The notes: generated from the letters alone by a model not told the origin. A stretch of 64,000 bases of DNA from Aurantimonas marianensis (GCF_024195285.1 NZ_JALHBS010000016.1:1-64000); one strand, 5' to 3'. Shown: positions 28,637 to 38,300, counted from the stretch's first letter. A program made the numbers and translations.

Positions 28637-29929
28637 ATGAGCGATTCGATTCTGCGCGTCGATTTCAAAGGCCATTCCGGCGGCGCCCTTTCGGCGCGGC
28701 TCGACCTGCCGCTCGGAGCGGTGCGCGCCTATGCGCTTTTCGCGCATTGCTTCACCTGTTCCAAGGACCTTCTGGCCGCGCGGACCATCGCCGATCGCCT
28801 GGCCGGGCAGGGCATCGCCGTCCTGCGTTTCGATTTCACCGGTCTCGGCGCCAGCGAGGGTGAATTCGCCTCCACCAACTTTTCCTCCAACGTCGCCGAC
28901 TTGAAAAGCGCCGCCGACTATCTTCGAGCCAATTTCGCGGCGCCGGAAATCCTGATCGGCCACTCGCTTGGAGGCGCCGCCGTTCTCGCCGTCGCCGGAG
29001 ACATTCCCGAGGTCAAGGCGGTGGTGACGATCGCGGCGCCCGCAGATGCGAGCCATGTCGAAAAGCAGTTCGCGGCCCATGTCGACGCCATCGAGGCGGA
29101 GGGGGCGGTTGCCGTGAAACTGGCTGGCCGTCCTTTTACCATCCGGCGACAGTTTCTCGAAGACATTCGCGGTACCCGCCTGACCGATCGCATCGGGGCG
29201 ATGCGCAAGGCGCTGATGGTGATGCATTCGCCGGTCGACGAGTTGGTCGGGATCGACAATGCCAGCGCGATCTTCACCGCGGCGCGCCACCCGAAGAGTT
29301 TCGTGTCGCTGGACGGCGCCGATCATCTGTTGACCAAGCGCGCCGACGCCGGGTTCTCGGCCGAGGTCGTCGCCGGCTGGGTGACCCGTTACATCGATCC
29401 GGAACAGCCCCAGGGCAAGACGGCGATCGAGCATGTGGGGGTGCGAGAGACCTTCGGCGGCAAGTTCCAGAACGCCGTGCATGCGGGACGTCACCGGCTG
29501 CTGGCCGACGAACCGGAAAGTGTCGGCGGGCTCGACAGCGGCCCCTCGCCCTACGATTTCCTTTCGGCGGCGCTGGCGAGCTGCACCTCGATGACGCTAC
29601 GCATGTACGCCGACCGCAAGAAGCTCGATCTTGGCCGGATCACGGTCGATGTTGCGCACCGAAAGATACACTTCAAGGACTGCGAAACCTGCACGGAGAC
29701 GGAGCGCGGGCAGGTCGGCAAGATCGATCAATTCACCCGCCGCATCCACATCGAGGGCGGCGTGCCGGATGAATGGGAAGCCAGGCTCCTGGAAATCGCC
29801 GACAAATGCCCGGTTCACCGCACGCTCGAGGCATCCTCGACGGTGACGACGACGCTGGTCGATGCCGACGCGGCGACGCGCGATGCAGCGGACGCGATCG
29901 ATCGCCCCGAGGCCGCTGTCGGAACCTGA
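28637..29929 (+). CDS. Bifunctional alpha/beta hydrolase - OsmC fusion protein
   Basis: A 430-residue fusion. Residues 1-255 are an alpha/beta hydrolase with nucleophile Ser110 in IGHSLGGAA, Asp201 in SPVDELVG and His230 in GADHLL. Residues about 265-415 are an OsmC/Ohr domain with the reactive cysteine pair Cys316 ([13 protein letters not shown]) and Cys391 ([10 protein letters not shown]), which reduces organic hydroperoxides in the family. Two further cysteines (CETC, 349-352) lie in the OsmC part. The fusion may couple ester or lipid hydrolysis with peroxide removal, but its substrate is unknown. Domain order and length match a known fusion class. Confidence 0.9.
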   Translation: MSDSILRVDFKGHSGGALSARLDLPLGAVRAYALFAHCFTCSKDLLAARTIADRLAGQGIAVLRFDFTGLGASEGEFASTNFSSNVADLKSAADYLRANFAAPEILIGHSLGGAAVLAVAGDIPEVKAVVTIAAPADASHVEKQFAAHVDAIEAEGAVAVKLAGRPFTIRRQFLEDIRGTRLTDRIGAMRKALMVMHSPVDELVGIDNASAIFTAARHPKSFVSLDGADHLLTKRADAGFSAEVVAGWVTRYIDPEQPQGKTAIEHVGVRETFGGKFQNAVHAGRHRLLADEPESVGGLDSGPSPYDFLSAALASCTSMTLRMYADRKKLDLGRITVDVAHRKIHFKDCETCTETERGQVGKIDQFTRRIHIEGGVPDEWEARLLEIADKCPVHRTLEASSTVTTTLVDADAATRDAADAIDRPEAAVGT

Positions 29930-29967
29930 TCCGACGGCGGCAGCGGGTATCGGCGTCGCGATCGGCT

Positions 29968-30384
29968 TCAGCCGCTCGGCGGCAACCGGTCCCGTGCATC
30001 GCCGCCAGCCTGACGCCAGCGCACTTCATCCTGATAAAGCGCCTGCCATTCATTGGCTTCCGCCGCTGTGCGGTCCAGCTCGATGCGTGCCTGACGCAGC
30101 CGCAGCCGCAGCATCATCACCACGACGGAGACGATGACGATCACCAGAAACAACCCGCCGACGAGGATCTCGCGTTTGAGCGGATCGGCGATCGGCTCGG
30201 TGATGGGGATGGTGGCCATTGCGAGAAACGCCGCCGCGAGGAAGACCAGCAGGCTTCGCGACAGGAGCAGCGACAGGAGGGCGAGGATCAGACCCATCAC
30301 GGCGATGGATGGATGGGCCGCCGCCGTCACCTCGATATCGCGCCACCACGCCGTGGCCAGCGCCAGGATTCTGTCGGAGGTCAT
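29968..30384 (-). CDS. Small membrane protein with C-terminal helical tail
   Basis: A predicted 138-residue protein with hydrophobic segments near residues 25-59 (two helices) and 73-92, followed by a charged helical tail (LRLRQARIELDRTAAEANEWQALY) that may form a coiled coil. No family recognised. ATG at 30384 is preferred; an ATG 15 nt upstream is nearly as good. It is convergent with the hydrolase-OsmC gene, and separated from the NAGGN operon by about 120 bp. Confidence 0.65.
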   Translation of the reverse strand: MTSDRILALATAWWRDIEVTAAAHPSIAVMGLILALLSLLLSRSLLVFLAAAFLAMATIPITEPIADPLKREILVGGLFLVIVIVSVVVMMLRLRLRQARIELDRTAAEANEWQALYQDEVRWRQAGGDARDRLPPSG

Positions 30385-30506
30385 GCCTGTCATCCCCATT
30401 TGTCGGCGGCGCGGTTCCGCGCCGGACACCGGCCGCCGATCTTATCGCGAACGGGCGACCTTATGAACCGCGAGAGCTTTGCCCGCTCGGCGGAACGGCA
30501 GGGGCA

Positions 30507-31661
30507 TTACTCGGCCGGATCGGAATCCTCGGCGAGCTCCTGCTCCGCCGCGACGGCCGGCTGCCGGGTGAAACCCTTGATCCCCGCATGCTGGTTGCGA
30601 TCCCGCTCGATCTCGACCGGCGAGGTCGCATAGGCGGTCACGAGTTCGGCCAGCGAGCGCAAGGCGTGCACATGGATGCGCTCATAGCCGTGCGAAGCGT
30701 CGACGCCGAAGGTGATCAGCGCCGTGCGAACATCGTGGCCCGCCTCGATCGCGGAGGCTGAATCGGAGCGGTAGAAACGGAAGATATCCTTCTGGTAGCG
30801 GATATCCTCTTCCTGGCAGAGCCGGACGAGCTTCTTGGTCAGATGGTAGTCGAACGGGCCGGTCTGGTCCGCCATGCCCACCGTGACGCCGAATTCGGAG
30901 GAGTTCTGGCCCGGCGCGGAGGTGCCGTTGTCGACAGCGATCATCGACGCGACGTCGGGCGTCAGGATCGAGGCAGCGCCGACGCCGACCTCCTCGGCGA
31001 TGGTGAACAGCCAGTGCATGTCGACGGGCGTCACCGCCCCGGCGCGCTCCATCGCCTCGATCGCGGCGAGCATGACCGCGACGCCGGCCTTGTTGTCGAG
31101 GTGGCGCGAGACGATGAAGCCGTTATCGAGAAACTCCGGCTGCGGGTCGATCGCGACCGTGTCGCCGATCTCGATGCCGAGCGCCTGCAGTTCGCGCGCG
31201 TCGCGGCCTAGCGCGTCGACCCGCAACTCGACGAAATCCCAGCCGACCGGAAGCGTGTCGACTTCCTCGTTGTAGGTGTGGCCAGAGGCCTTGAGCGGCA
31301 GGATCGTGCCGCGATAGGTGCCGGAATCGGTAAACAGCGTCGCGCGCGCCCCCTCGGCGAAACGCGCCGACCAGTGGCCGATCGGCACGAGTTCGAGCCG
31401 GCCATTCTCCTTCAGTCTCTTGACCTGGGCTCCCAGCGTATCGAGGTGGCTGACGATCGCCCGCGCCGACGCCCGCCGCGAACCCTGCCTGAGCGCCGAG
31501 ATCGCGCCGCGCCGGGTGAGTTCGACCGTCAGGCCAAGGCGCTCCAGCTCCTTGGCGACATGGCGAACGACCGTATCGGTGTAGCCGGTGGGGCTGGGGA
31601 TATCGAGAAGCGCCTTCAGCTGGTCCGTCAGATACTGCGCATCGATGGCAAGCCTTGGCAC
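30507..31661 (-). CDS. M42-family peptidase of the NAGGN osmolyte cluster
   Basis: A 384-residue zinc peptidase of the M42 glutamyl aminopeptidase/endoglucanase family. Metal and catalytic motifs: SHLDTLGAQ near 70-78, HLDNKAGVAVML near 185-196 and TIAEEVGVG near 217-225. The GTG start at 31661 follows directly on the TAA of ngg (TAAGTG), giving tight coupling. Homologues are recurrently found next to ngg and asnO; their role (hydrolysis of the dipeptide or its precursor) is inferred, not shown. Confidence 0.92.
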   Translation of the reverse strand: MPRLAIDAQYLTDQLKALLDIPSPTGYTDTVVRHVAKELERLGLTVELTRRGAISALRQGSRRASARAIVSHLDTLGAQVKRLKENGRLELVPIGHWSARFAEGARATLFTDSGTYRGTILPLKASGHTYNEEVDTLPVGWDFVELRVDALGRDARELQALGIEIGDTVAIDPQPEFLDNGFIVSRHLDNKAGVAVMLAAIEAMERAGAVTPVDMHWLFTIAEEVGVGAASILTPDVASMIAVDNGTSAPGQNSSEFGVTVGMADQTGPFDYHLTKKLVRLCQEEDIRYQKDIFRFYRSDSASAIEAGHDVRTALITFGVDASHGYERIHVHALRSLAELVTAYATSPVEIERDRNQHAGIKGFTRQPAVAAEQELAEDSDPAE

Positions 31662-33470
31662 TTAGTCGTCCTTCCTGGATTTGCGTTTTTGCGTTCTGGC
31701 GGCGCGCACTGAAAACGGAATCGACATGGGAAACAAGAGGTCGACAAAACGCTCGGCCGTCGGCTGCGGCTCATGATTGGCCAGTCCCGGTCGTTCGTTC
31801 GCTTCGATGAAGACGTAGTCGCTCTGGCGCGGCGACTTGACCATCAGGTCGATCCCCGTCACCGGAATCTCGATCGCCCGGGCGGCGGCGACGGCGGCAT
31901 CGACGAGAACCGGATGCACCTCCCCGGTAACGTCGTGGATCGTGCCCCCGGTGTGCAGATTCGCGGTCTTGCGGACGGCGATGCGTTCGCCTTTCGCCGG
32001 AATGTCGTCCATGGCGTGCCCGCCATTTTTCACGCAGCGCTCGGTTTCCGCATCAAGCGGCACCCGGCTTTCGCCGCCGGTCGCCGCCGCGCGCCGCCGC
32101 GACAGATGCTCGATCAGCTGGCGCACGCTCGATCTGCCGTCGCCTGTTATGCTTGGCGGCTTGCGCAGGGCGGCGGCAACCAGGCGATAGTCTATCACGA
32201 TCAGCCGGAGGTCGTGACCTTCGAAGCAGGATTCCAGCAGCACCCGGTCCGATTGCTCCCGCGCCGCCGTGATGGCGGTCTTCGCATCCTCGACGGTTTC
32301 GATGCCGACGGCGATGCCGCGCCCCTGTTCGCCCCGCGCCGGCTTGACGACGATCTGTCCGTGCCGCGCGATAAAGGCGGCCAGCTTCTCCTCGTTGCCG
32401 TCCGCTTCGATCTGCTCGGGCACCGCGACGCCGGCGGCCTCGACCATGCGGCGGGTCACCGATTTGTCGTCGCAGATCGACATCGCGATGGCCGAAGTCA
32501 GTTCCGACAGGCTTTCGCGGCAATGGATCGTGCGGCCGCCCTGGGTCAGGCGGAAGAAGCCGCCGGCCGCGTCGGTCACTTCGGCGTGGATTCCCCGCCG
32601 CCGCGCCTCGTCGACGATGATCCGGGCGTAGGGATTCAGGCTGTCGTAGTCGGCGCCCGAGCCGGTGAACAGCTTCTCGTTGATCTCGTTCTTGCGCTTC
32701 ACGGCGAAATACGGAACCCGGTAGAAGCCGAGCTTGTCGTAGAGCGCGATCGCCAGCTCGTTGTCGTGCATGACCGACAGGTCCATGAAGGCGCAGCCCC
32801 GCGCCTGAAAATGTTCGGCGAGCCGGCGTACCAGCGCCTCGCCGATGCCCGGATGGGTGGCCTGCGGGTCGACCGCGAGGCACCAGAGCGAGGAACCGTT
32901 CTCGGGGTCGGCGAAGGCGCGCCGGTTATGGATGCCCGTGACCGTGCCGAGGATGGCACCGGTGTTTTCGTCCTCGGCGACGAAATAGGTCAGGGCCCGG
33001 TTGTCGCGATTGGACCAGAAGAAGGCCGGATGCACCTGCACCATGCCGCGGCTCTGGTAGATGCGGTTGACCTCCGTCGCATCCTGCTCCGAGGACAGGC
33101 GACGAATGAAATAGCCGCGTGGCCGGCGCGGATCGCTGCGATAGGTGGCAAGATCGAGACGATAGGTGTGCGAGGGATCGAGAAACAGCTCCTGCGGCGC
33201 GTGAGAGAGCAGCACATGCGGGTCGCGCACGTAGAACGCGATGTCGCGCCGATCGGGGCCTTCCTCGCGCAGACTGCGCACCAGCTCCGTCGGCTCCTCG
33301 AAGGTCTGGGCGAAGACCAGCCGGCCCCAGCCGCAATCGAGATAGGCGTTTTTCTCCGCTGACGGCAGCTTCGGATTGTGCCGGCCGATCGGGGCCTTGA
33401 TGCCGTCGGTGCGCATCCGTTTCAGCCGGTGATCGATATTGGGCTGTGTCCGGGGCCGGTGATCTGCCAT
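31662..33470 (-). CDS. ngg: N-acetylglutaminylglutamine synthetase (GNAT + ATP-grasp)
   Basis: A 602-residue fusion. The N-terminal half holds a GNAT acetyltransferase domain (about 110-260; WCLAVDPQATHPGIGEALVRRL is the acetyl-CoA loop). The C-terminal half is an ATP-grasp ligase (about 290-580; IVVKPARGEQGRGIAVGI, ITGIDLMVKSP, FIEANERPG), which would join two glutamines. The product is N-acetylglutaminylglutamine, amidated by the neighbouring AsnO. It starts 7 bp after the asnO stop. The NAGGN pathway is known from Sinorhizobium and Pseudomonas as an osmotic-stress response. Confidence 0.94.
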   Translation of the reverse strand: MADHRPRTQPNIDHRLKRMRTDGIKAPIGRHNPKLPSAEKNAYLDCGWGRLVFAQTFEEPTELVRSLREEGPDRRDIAFYVRDPHVLLSHAPQELFLDPSHTYRLDLATYRSDPRRPRGYFIRRLSSEQDATEVNRIYQSRGMVQVHPAFFWSNRDNRALTYFVAEDENTGAILGTVTGIHNRRAFADPENGSSLWCLAVDPQATHPGIGEALVRRLAEHFQARGCAFMDLSVMHDNELAIALYDKLGFYRVPYFAVKRKNEINEKLFTGSGADYDSLNPYARIIVDEARRRGIHAEVTDAAGGFFRLTQGGRTIHCRESLSELTSAIAMSICDDKSVTRRMVEAAGVAVPEQIEADGNEEKLAAFIARHGQIVVKPARGEQGRGIAVGIETVEDAKTAITAAREQSDRVLLESCFEGHDLRLIVIDYRLVAAALRKPPSITGDGRSSVRQLIEHLSRRRAAATGGESRVPLDAETERCVKNGGHAMDDIPAKGERIAVRKTANLHTGGTIHDVTGEVHPVLVDAAVAAARAIEIPVTGIDLMVKSPRQSDYVFIEANERPGLANHEPQPTAERFVDLLFPMSIPFSVRAARTQKRKSRKDD

Positions 33471-33477
33471 CGTGGCG

Positions 33478-35253
33478 CTAGATCCCTTGCTGCTGGAGCC
33501 AGAGTTCGAGAAGCGCGACCTGCCACAGTTCGGAGCCGCGCAGCGGCGTGATGTGGGCGGCCGGATCGGCGAACAGCGTCTCGAGATAGTCCCCGCGAAA
33601 CAAGCCGCGCGATCTGGCGTTTTCGGAGGTCAGCGTATCACGCACCATGTCGAGATAGGGGCCGGAGATGTATTTGAGCTGCGGAACCGGGAAATAACCC
33701 TTCTTGCGGTCGATCACCGCGGACGGGACGACCTGACGGGCGACTTCCTTGAGGACGCCCTTGCCGTCCTGCTTCAGCTTCTCGGACGCCGGCACGCGCG
33801 CGGCGAGCTCGACCAGTTCGTGATCGAGGAAGGGCACACGCGCTTCGAGGCCCCAGGCCATGGTCATGTTGTCGACCCGCTTGACCGGATCGTCGACCAG
33901 CATGACGTGTGCGTCGATCCGCAGCGCCTTGTCGACGGGGTTTTCCGCGCCCGGCATGGCGAAATGCCGCTCGACGAATTCGCGGCTGACGTCGGTTTCG
34001 GTGTGCCATTCCGGCGCGATGTGGCTTTGCAGGCGCTCGTGCGAGCGGTCGAAGAAGGCATGGCTGTAGGCGGCCAGCGAATCATTGGCGCCGACCATCG
34101 GCGGATACCAGTGATAGCCGCCGAAGATTTCGTCGGCGCCCTGGCCGGACTGGACCACCTTGATGTGCTTGGAGACCTCGCGCGACAGGAGGTAAAAGCC
34201 GACATTGTCGTAGGAGACCATCGGCTCCGACATCGCCGCGATCGTGCCGGGCAGATGCTCCATCAGTTCCGAGCCGGGCACGAAGATCTTGTGGTGCTCG
34301 GTGCCATAGTGATTGGCGATCAGGTCGGAGAATTCGAACTCGTTGCCGACCTCGCCATTGGCGTCCTCGAAACCGATCGAAAAGGTATTGAGGTCCTTCT
34401 GCCCGGCTTCGGCCAGAAGCCCGACGATCAGCGAGGAATCGACGCCGCCGGACAGGAGAACCCCGACCGGAACGTCGGCCACCATGCGGCGGGCCACCGC
34501 CGTCTTGAGCGCTTCCAGCACCCTATCGCGCCAGTCGTCGGCGGACAGCTTGTCGTCGCCGGGGCGGGGGCCGAATTCTGGCGCCCAGAACACATCGTCG
34601 TGGAAGCTGCCGTCCGCCTCGATCAGCCGGGTCGTCGCCGGCGGCAGCTTGCGTACGCCCTTGAGAATCGTCAGCGGCGGCGGCACCACCGCGTGGAACG
34701 TCATGTAGTGGTGCAACGCCTCGCGGTCGATCGTGGTGTCGACATCGCCGGTCTTCAGGATCGCCGGCAGCGACGAGGCGATGTAGAGGCGTTCGGCGTT
34801 CTGCGAGAGATAGAGCGGCTTGATGCCGAAACGGTCGCGGGCGAGCAGCACGCGGCCGCTGTCACGCTCGTGAATGGCGAAGGCGAACATGCCGTGAAAA
34901 CGCTTCACGCAATCGCGCCCCCAGGCGTGATAGGCCTTGAGGATGACCTCCGTGTCGCCATGCGAAAAGAAGCGATAGCCCTTGCCTTCCAGCTCCTTGC
35001 GCAGTTCCGGATAGTTGTAGATGCAGCCGTTGAAGGCGATGGTCAGCCCGAGTTCGGGGTCGACCATCGGCTGTTCGGCCTTGTCGGAAAGGTCGATGAT
35101 TTTCAGGCGCCGGTGGCCGAGGCCGACCCGGCCGCGCATCACCTGGCCCGAGCCGTCCGGGCCGCGCCGGGCCAGGCAATCGCCCATGCGCTGAAGCCGC
35201 TCGGCCGAGGCCTTTTGCCCGTCGAACCGGATCTCACCGCAGATGCCGCACAT
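33478..35253 (-). CDS. asnO: N-acetylglutaminylglutamine amidotransferase (asparagine-synthase family)
   Basis: A 591-residue two-domain enzyme. The N-terminal glutaminase domain begins MCGICGEIRFDG with nucleophile Cys2. The C-terminal ATP-pyrophosphatase domain has the PP-loop VLLSGGVDSSLIVGLLAE near 255. It would amidate the C-terminus of N-acetylglutaminylglutamine to give the compatible solute NAGGN. GGAGG lies 6 nt before the ATG at 35253. First gene of the operon asnO-ngg-M42 peptidase; a promoter must lie in the 285-bp spacer shared with the divergent FNR-type gene. Confidence 0.94.
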   Translation of the reverse strand: MCGICGEIRFDGQKASAERLQRMGDCLARRGPDGSGQVMRGRVGLGHRRLKIIDLSDKAEQPMVDPELGLTIAFNGCIYNYPELRKELEGKGYRFFSHGDTEVILKAYHAWGRDCVKRFHGMFAFAIHERDSGRVLLARDRFGIKPLYLSQNAERLYIASSLPAILKTGDVDTTIDREALHHYMTFHAVVPPPLTILKGVRKLPPATTRLIEADGSFHDDVFWAPEFGPRPGDDKLSADDWRDRVLEALKTAVARRMVADVPVGVLLSGGVDSSLIVGLLAEAGQKDLNTFSIGFEDANGEVGNEFEFSDLIANHYGTEHHKIFVPGSELMEHLPGTIAAMSEPMVSYDNVGFYLLSREVSKHIKVVQSGQGADEIFGGYHWYPPMVGANDSLAAYSHAFFDRSHERLQSHIAPEWHTETDVSREFVERHFAMPGAENPVDKALRIDAHVMLVDDPVKRVDNMTMAWGLEARVPFLDHELVELAARVPASEKLKQDGKGVLKEVARQVVPSAVIDRKKGYFPVPQLKYISGPYLDMVRDTLTSENARSRGLFRGDYLETLFADPAAHITPLRGSELWQVALLELWLQQQGI

Positions 35254-35538
35254 TTTACCTCCGAACCGTCACGTCCCGCGCCGCAGGCCCGCATGGACGG
35301 CCTTCGGTGCAATTTCCTGATCCGAGACCATATAGGCAGCGACCGGCAACATGAACCGCAACGGCCGAATTTCTTCCGCGCCGCAAAAAAATCCCGCGAG
35401 AGGTGATTCGCCGGGATGGAAGCCCTGTCGCATCAGGCTCGGCCGTTCCGGCCGGCGGTGGCCGGCGCGCCCGTCCGCTCGATCGCAAACAGGGTTTGAA
35501 TCGGCCGGCTATCTTCTTTAACACTGCGCCCGGGAGGA

Positions 35539-36309
35539 ATGGCATGGACGATGAAATCGATGGCACGGACTTCCCTGGCTGAGCGGCAGGACATTCATAA
35601 TTCCGAGGGTCCGGCGCTTTGCCGTGCCTGCGAGGCGCGGCATCGCGGCATCTGCGGCGCGCTCACGCCGAATCAACTCGTAGCGCTCAGCAAGCATACG
35701 GCGAGACATGCCTATGGCAGCGACGAGGAACTCGCCGCGACCGGAGACGACGTTCGCCGCTATGCCAACATCTTGAGCGGGGTCGTGAAATTGACGCGGC
35801 TGATGGCCGACGGACGGCAGCAGATCGTCGGATTACAGTTCGCGCCCGACTTCCTGGGCCGCCCCTTCAAGCGCCAAAGCGACGTCTCGGCCGAGGCTGC
35901 GACCGACGTGAGCGTATGTTCCTTTCCCAAGAGCGTCATCGAAGGCATGATCGACCAATCGCCGGAGCTCGGGCACAGGCTGCACGAACAGGCTTTGAAG
36001 GAACTCGATGAGGCCCGCGACTGGATTCTGACGCTCGGCCGCAAGTCCGCGACGGAGAAGGTCGCAAGCTTCCTCTACCTGATCGCGTCCCATGTCGACC
36101 CTGAGCATAAGGCCGAGGACGGTCCGATCTGCTTCGAATTGCCGCTCAAGCGTGCCGACATCGCCGATTTCCTCGGCCTCACCATCGAAACCGTCAGCCG
36201 CCAGATCACCAAGCTGCGGAAGGTCGGGACGATCGTCGTCGAGCACAACAGGACCGTCACCGTCCCCGACCTGCGCCGGTTGCGGGAGTGCTGCGAAGTC
36301 GACCGCTAG
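35539..36309 (+). CDS. fnr: FNR/FixK-family transcriptional regulator with N-terminal cysteine cluster
   Basis: A Crp/Fnr regulator of up to 256 residues. The N-terminal Cys28-x2-Cys31-x7-Cys39 (CRACEARHRGIC) plus Cys127 (SVCSFPK) could hold an oxygen-labile [4Fe-4S] cluster as in FnrN/FnrL. A cyclic-nucleotide-binding fold follows, and the recognition helix TIETVSRQITKLRK has the E--SR residues that read TTGAT half-sites. Start uncertain: GGAGG lies 1 nt before ATG 35539, 13 nt before ATG 35551. Two TTGAT-N4-GTCAA boxes nearby are its probable targets. Confidence 0.92.
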   Translation: MAWTMKSMARTSLAERQDIHNSEGPALCRACEARHRGICGALTPNQLVALSKHTARHAYGSDEELAATGDDVRRYANILSGVVKLTRLMADGRQQIVGLQFAPDFLGRPFKRQSDVSAEAATDVSVCSFPKSVIEGMIDQSPELGHRLHEQALKELDEARDWILTLGRKSATEKVASFLYLIASHVDPEHKAEDGPICFELPLKRADIADFLGLTIETVSRQITKLRKVGTIVVEHNRTVTVPDLRRLRECCEVDR

Positions 36310-36342
36310 GAATCGGCGTCTCGGCGGCGCGGATCGCCTGTT

Positions 36343-37698
36343 TCACACCGCCTTGGAATAGCGGAACGCCGATGTCTGCAGATGCGCGTCGAACCGGGCG
36401 GCGACGATTCGCGTGAAGGATCGGGCCTCGTACGGGATGACGAAGCGGTCGGCGTCGAGGCGGCAGAGCCCGTCGGCGTCGCTCGCGGCGATCAGGCGGG
36501 CTTCCGCGATGTAGGGCGCGGCCGCCGCCCCGAATCGCGCTTTCAGATCGGCAAAGGAAACGGCGAAGTCGCACATCAGCCGTTCGATCAGATGAGCGCG
36601 GATGCGGTCGTCATCGCTGAGCCGATAGCCGCGCCCGACCGGAAGGCGGCCGGCTTCCAGTGCGGCGCGATAGGTTGCGGTCGGTACGATGTTCTGCACA
36701 TAGCCGTCGCGAAACCGGCCGATCGATGAGGCGCCGAGCCCGATCAGCGTCTCGCATGCATCTGTCGTGTAGCCTTGGAAATTGCGATGCAGCGTGCCGG
36801 TCCGAGCGGCTTCGGCGAGCGTGTCGTGGGGCAGCGCGAAGTGATCGATGCCGATCGCCGCGTAGCCGGCCGCGACCAGCGCCGCCTCGGCGAGGCGCGC
36901 CTGGCCGAAGCGCTCCCCCTGATCCGGCAGATCCTCGTCCCGGATCATGGTCTGGTGCTTCTTCAGCCACGGCATGTGGGCATAACCGAACAGCGCGATG
37001 CGGTCCGGCTCGAGATCGACGACCTTGTCCAGGGTTGCGGCCAGTCGCTTCTCCGTCTGCAACGGCAGGCCGTAAAGGGCGTCGATATTCAACGAGCCGA
37101 TGCCGATCGCGCGCAGGCTAGCGACGATTTCGCGGGTCAATTCGAAGCTCTGCGGCCGGTTGATGGCGGCCTGCACGGCGGGATCGAAATCCTGAACGCC
37201 GATGCTCGCCCGCGTCATGCCCAGCGCGCTGAGACCGGCCAACGTGTCGTCGGTAACGTCGGACGGGTCGATCTCGACGCTGATTTCGGTGGCGGCATCG
37301 ATCGTGAAGGCTTCGCGAAGCGCGTCGGACAGGCGCCGGAAGTCGCCGGAGCGCATCAGGCTGGGGGAACCACCGCCGAAATGCAGTTGCGCCACCGGCA
37401 CGGCAAAGCCGACCGCGCGAGAGATCAGCGCGATCTCGCGCAGCAGCGAATCCACATAATCGGCCACCGGCGCGTACTGCCGGGTATGTTTGGTGTGGCA
37501 ACCGCAGAACCAGCACAGCCGGTCGCAATAGGGAACGTGGATATACAGTGAAACGCGCTTGTCGCCGGTGATCCCGGCCAGCATGTCGGGCAGCAGGTCC
37601 GCGCCGAGGTCCGGCTGGAAATGCGGCGCCGTCGGATAGCTCGTATAGCGGGGAACCGGCTCGCTGTAGCGCCCGAGAATCGCTGCCGAATCACGCAT
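36343..37698 (-). CDS. hemN: Oxygen-independent coproporphyrinogen III oxidase
   Basis: A 451-residue radical-SAM enzyme that decarboxylates coproporphyrinogen III without oxygen in haem synthesis. The [4Fe-4S] motif CDRLCWFC gives Cys58, Cys62 and Cys65, followed by GCHTKH as in true HemN. GGGSPS and the HemN C-terminal domain are present. The ATG at 37698 lies inside the 3' end of the hemerythrin gene (8-bp overlap), so the two are coupled. Control by the FNR box at 38287 through the hemerythrin promoter is inferred. Confidence 0.95.
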   Translation of the reverse strand: MRDSAAILGRYSEPVPRYTSYPTAPHFQPDLGADLLPDMLAGITGDKRVSLYIHVPYCDRLCWFCGCHTKHTRQYAPVADYVDSLLREIALISRAVGFAVPVAQLHFGGGSPSLMRSGDFRRLSDALREAFTIDAATEISVEIDPSDVTDDTLAGLSALGMTRASIGVQDFDPAVQAAINRPQSFELTREIVASLRAIGIGSLNIDALYGLPLQTEKRLAATLDKVVDLEPDRIALFGYAHMPWLKKHQTMIRDEDLPDQGERFGQARLAEAALVAAGYAAIGIDHFALPHDTLAEAARTGTLHRNFQGYTTDACETLIGLGASSIGRFRDGYVQNIVPTATYRAALEAGRLPVGRGYRLSDDDRIRAHLIERLMCDFAVSFADLKARFGAAAAPYIAEARLIAASDADGLCRLDADRFVIPYEARSFTRIVAARFDAHLQTSAFRYSKAV

Positions 37699-38224
37699 GG
37701 CCGCCCCCTTCGATCTGTTGCACGAGCGGAACGATGTGGGCCTTCTCGAAGGTGATGTGGCGCCGCATGCCTCCAAAGAATCCACGTAGCATATAGCCGA
37801 GGGCCTCGGGGTTGCGCGGTTCGAGTCCGCCGATGAAGCCGACGAGCCCTTCCGCCAACTCCTCGGCGAACATCTCGTCTTCCCAATGCTCGAAACGAAG
37901 GTCGTTCAGCGCTTCGCCGATGGCGGCGTCCGTGGCAAAGCGCGACTTCAGCAGCGGGAACAGAACGGTTTCCTCGAAATCATGCGCGCGGCGCACAGTC
38001 GGGCTGACACTTCGCGCCACATGCAGCGCGTCCTGCCGATTCACTTTGTCGGGGAGGCGGTCGGCAATCTCCTCCAGGCGGTCGCACAGGTCCGACAGTA
38101 CGCTGAAATGACCGTTGAGCCGGACCACGAGGCTCTCGCCGCCAATGAAAGCGCCGGCACCGACCGACCGCAAGGAGGCGGCTCCACGCCCGGTCGCGCG
38201 TCTGGCTTGTGCTCTGGATCGCAT
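37691..38224 (-). CDS. Hemerythrin HHE-domain protein
   Basis: A 177-residue four-helix protein with the HHE di-iron ligand pattern: [43 protein letters not shown] and [16 protein letters not shown]. Such proteins bind O2 or NO or help repair iron centres. Residues 1-30 are basic and poorly conserved. CCGGAGTCGAGAA precedes the ATG at 38224. It is the first gene of a unit with hemN and is divergent from ccoN; a -10-like TATGAA lies 23 nt from the FNR box, the spacing of a class II promoter. Confidence 0.88.
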   Translation of the reverse strand: MRSRAQARRATGRGAASLRSVGAGAFIGGESLVVRLNGHFSVLSDLCDRLEEIADRLPDKVNRQDALHVARSVSPTVRRAHDFEETVLFPLLKSRFATDAAIGEALNDLRFEHWEDEMFAEELAEGLVGFIGGLEPRNPEALGYMLRGFFGGMRRHITFEKAHIVPLVQQIEGGGHA

Positions 38225-38257
38225 TTCTCGACTCCGGTGGCGATCATCGTCCGACCA

Positions 38258-38263
38258 TTCATA
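38258..38263 (-). promoter_or_regulatory. -10-like element of the hemerythrin-hemN promoter
   Basis: Read on the minus strand, TATGAA lies 23 nt after the FNR box, which would centre the box near -41.5 to -42.5. Transcription would start near 38251, with a 27-nt leader to the hemerythrin ATG. Weak on its own; supported by the spacing. Confidence 0.45.
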
Positions 38264-38286
38264 GAGGGCGGCGACCGCCCAACTCC

Positions 38287-38300
38287 TTGATCGAGGTCAA
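38287..38300. promoter_or_regulatory. FNR/FixK box between hemerythrin-hemN and ccoNOQP
   Basis: TTGATCGAGGTCAA matches the anaerobox TTGAT-N4-ATCAA with one mismatch. It is about 98 nt before the ccoN start and 63 nt before the hemerythrin start, so it may serve both directions. Confidence 0.75.

Noticed and set aside
37815-37835. tRNA T-loop-like string GGTTCGAGTCC
   Set aside because: It lies inside the hemerythrin coding sequence and has no acceptor or anticodon arms around it.
37820-38200. Plus-strand frames opposite the hemerythrin gene
   Set aside because: Antisense shadows; the HHE ligand pattern on the minus strand is unambiguous.
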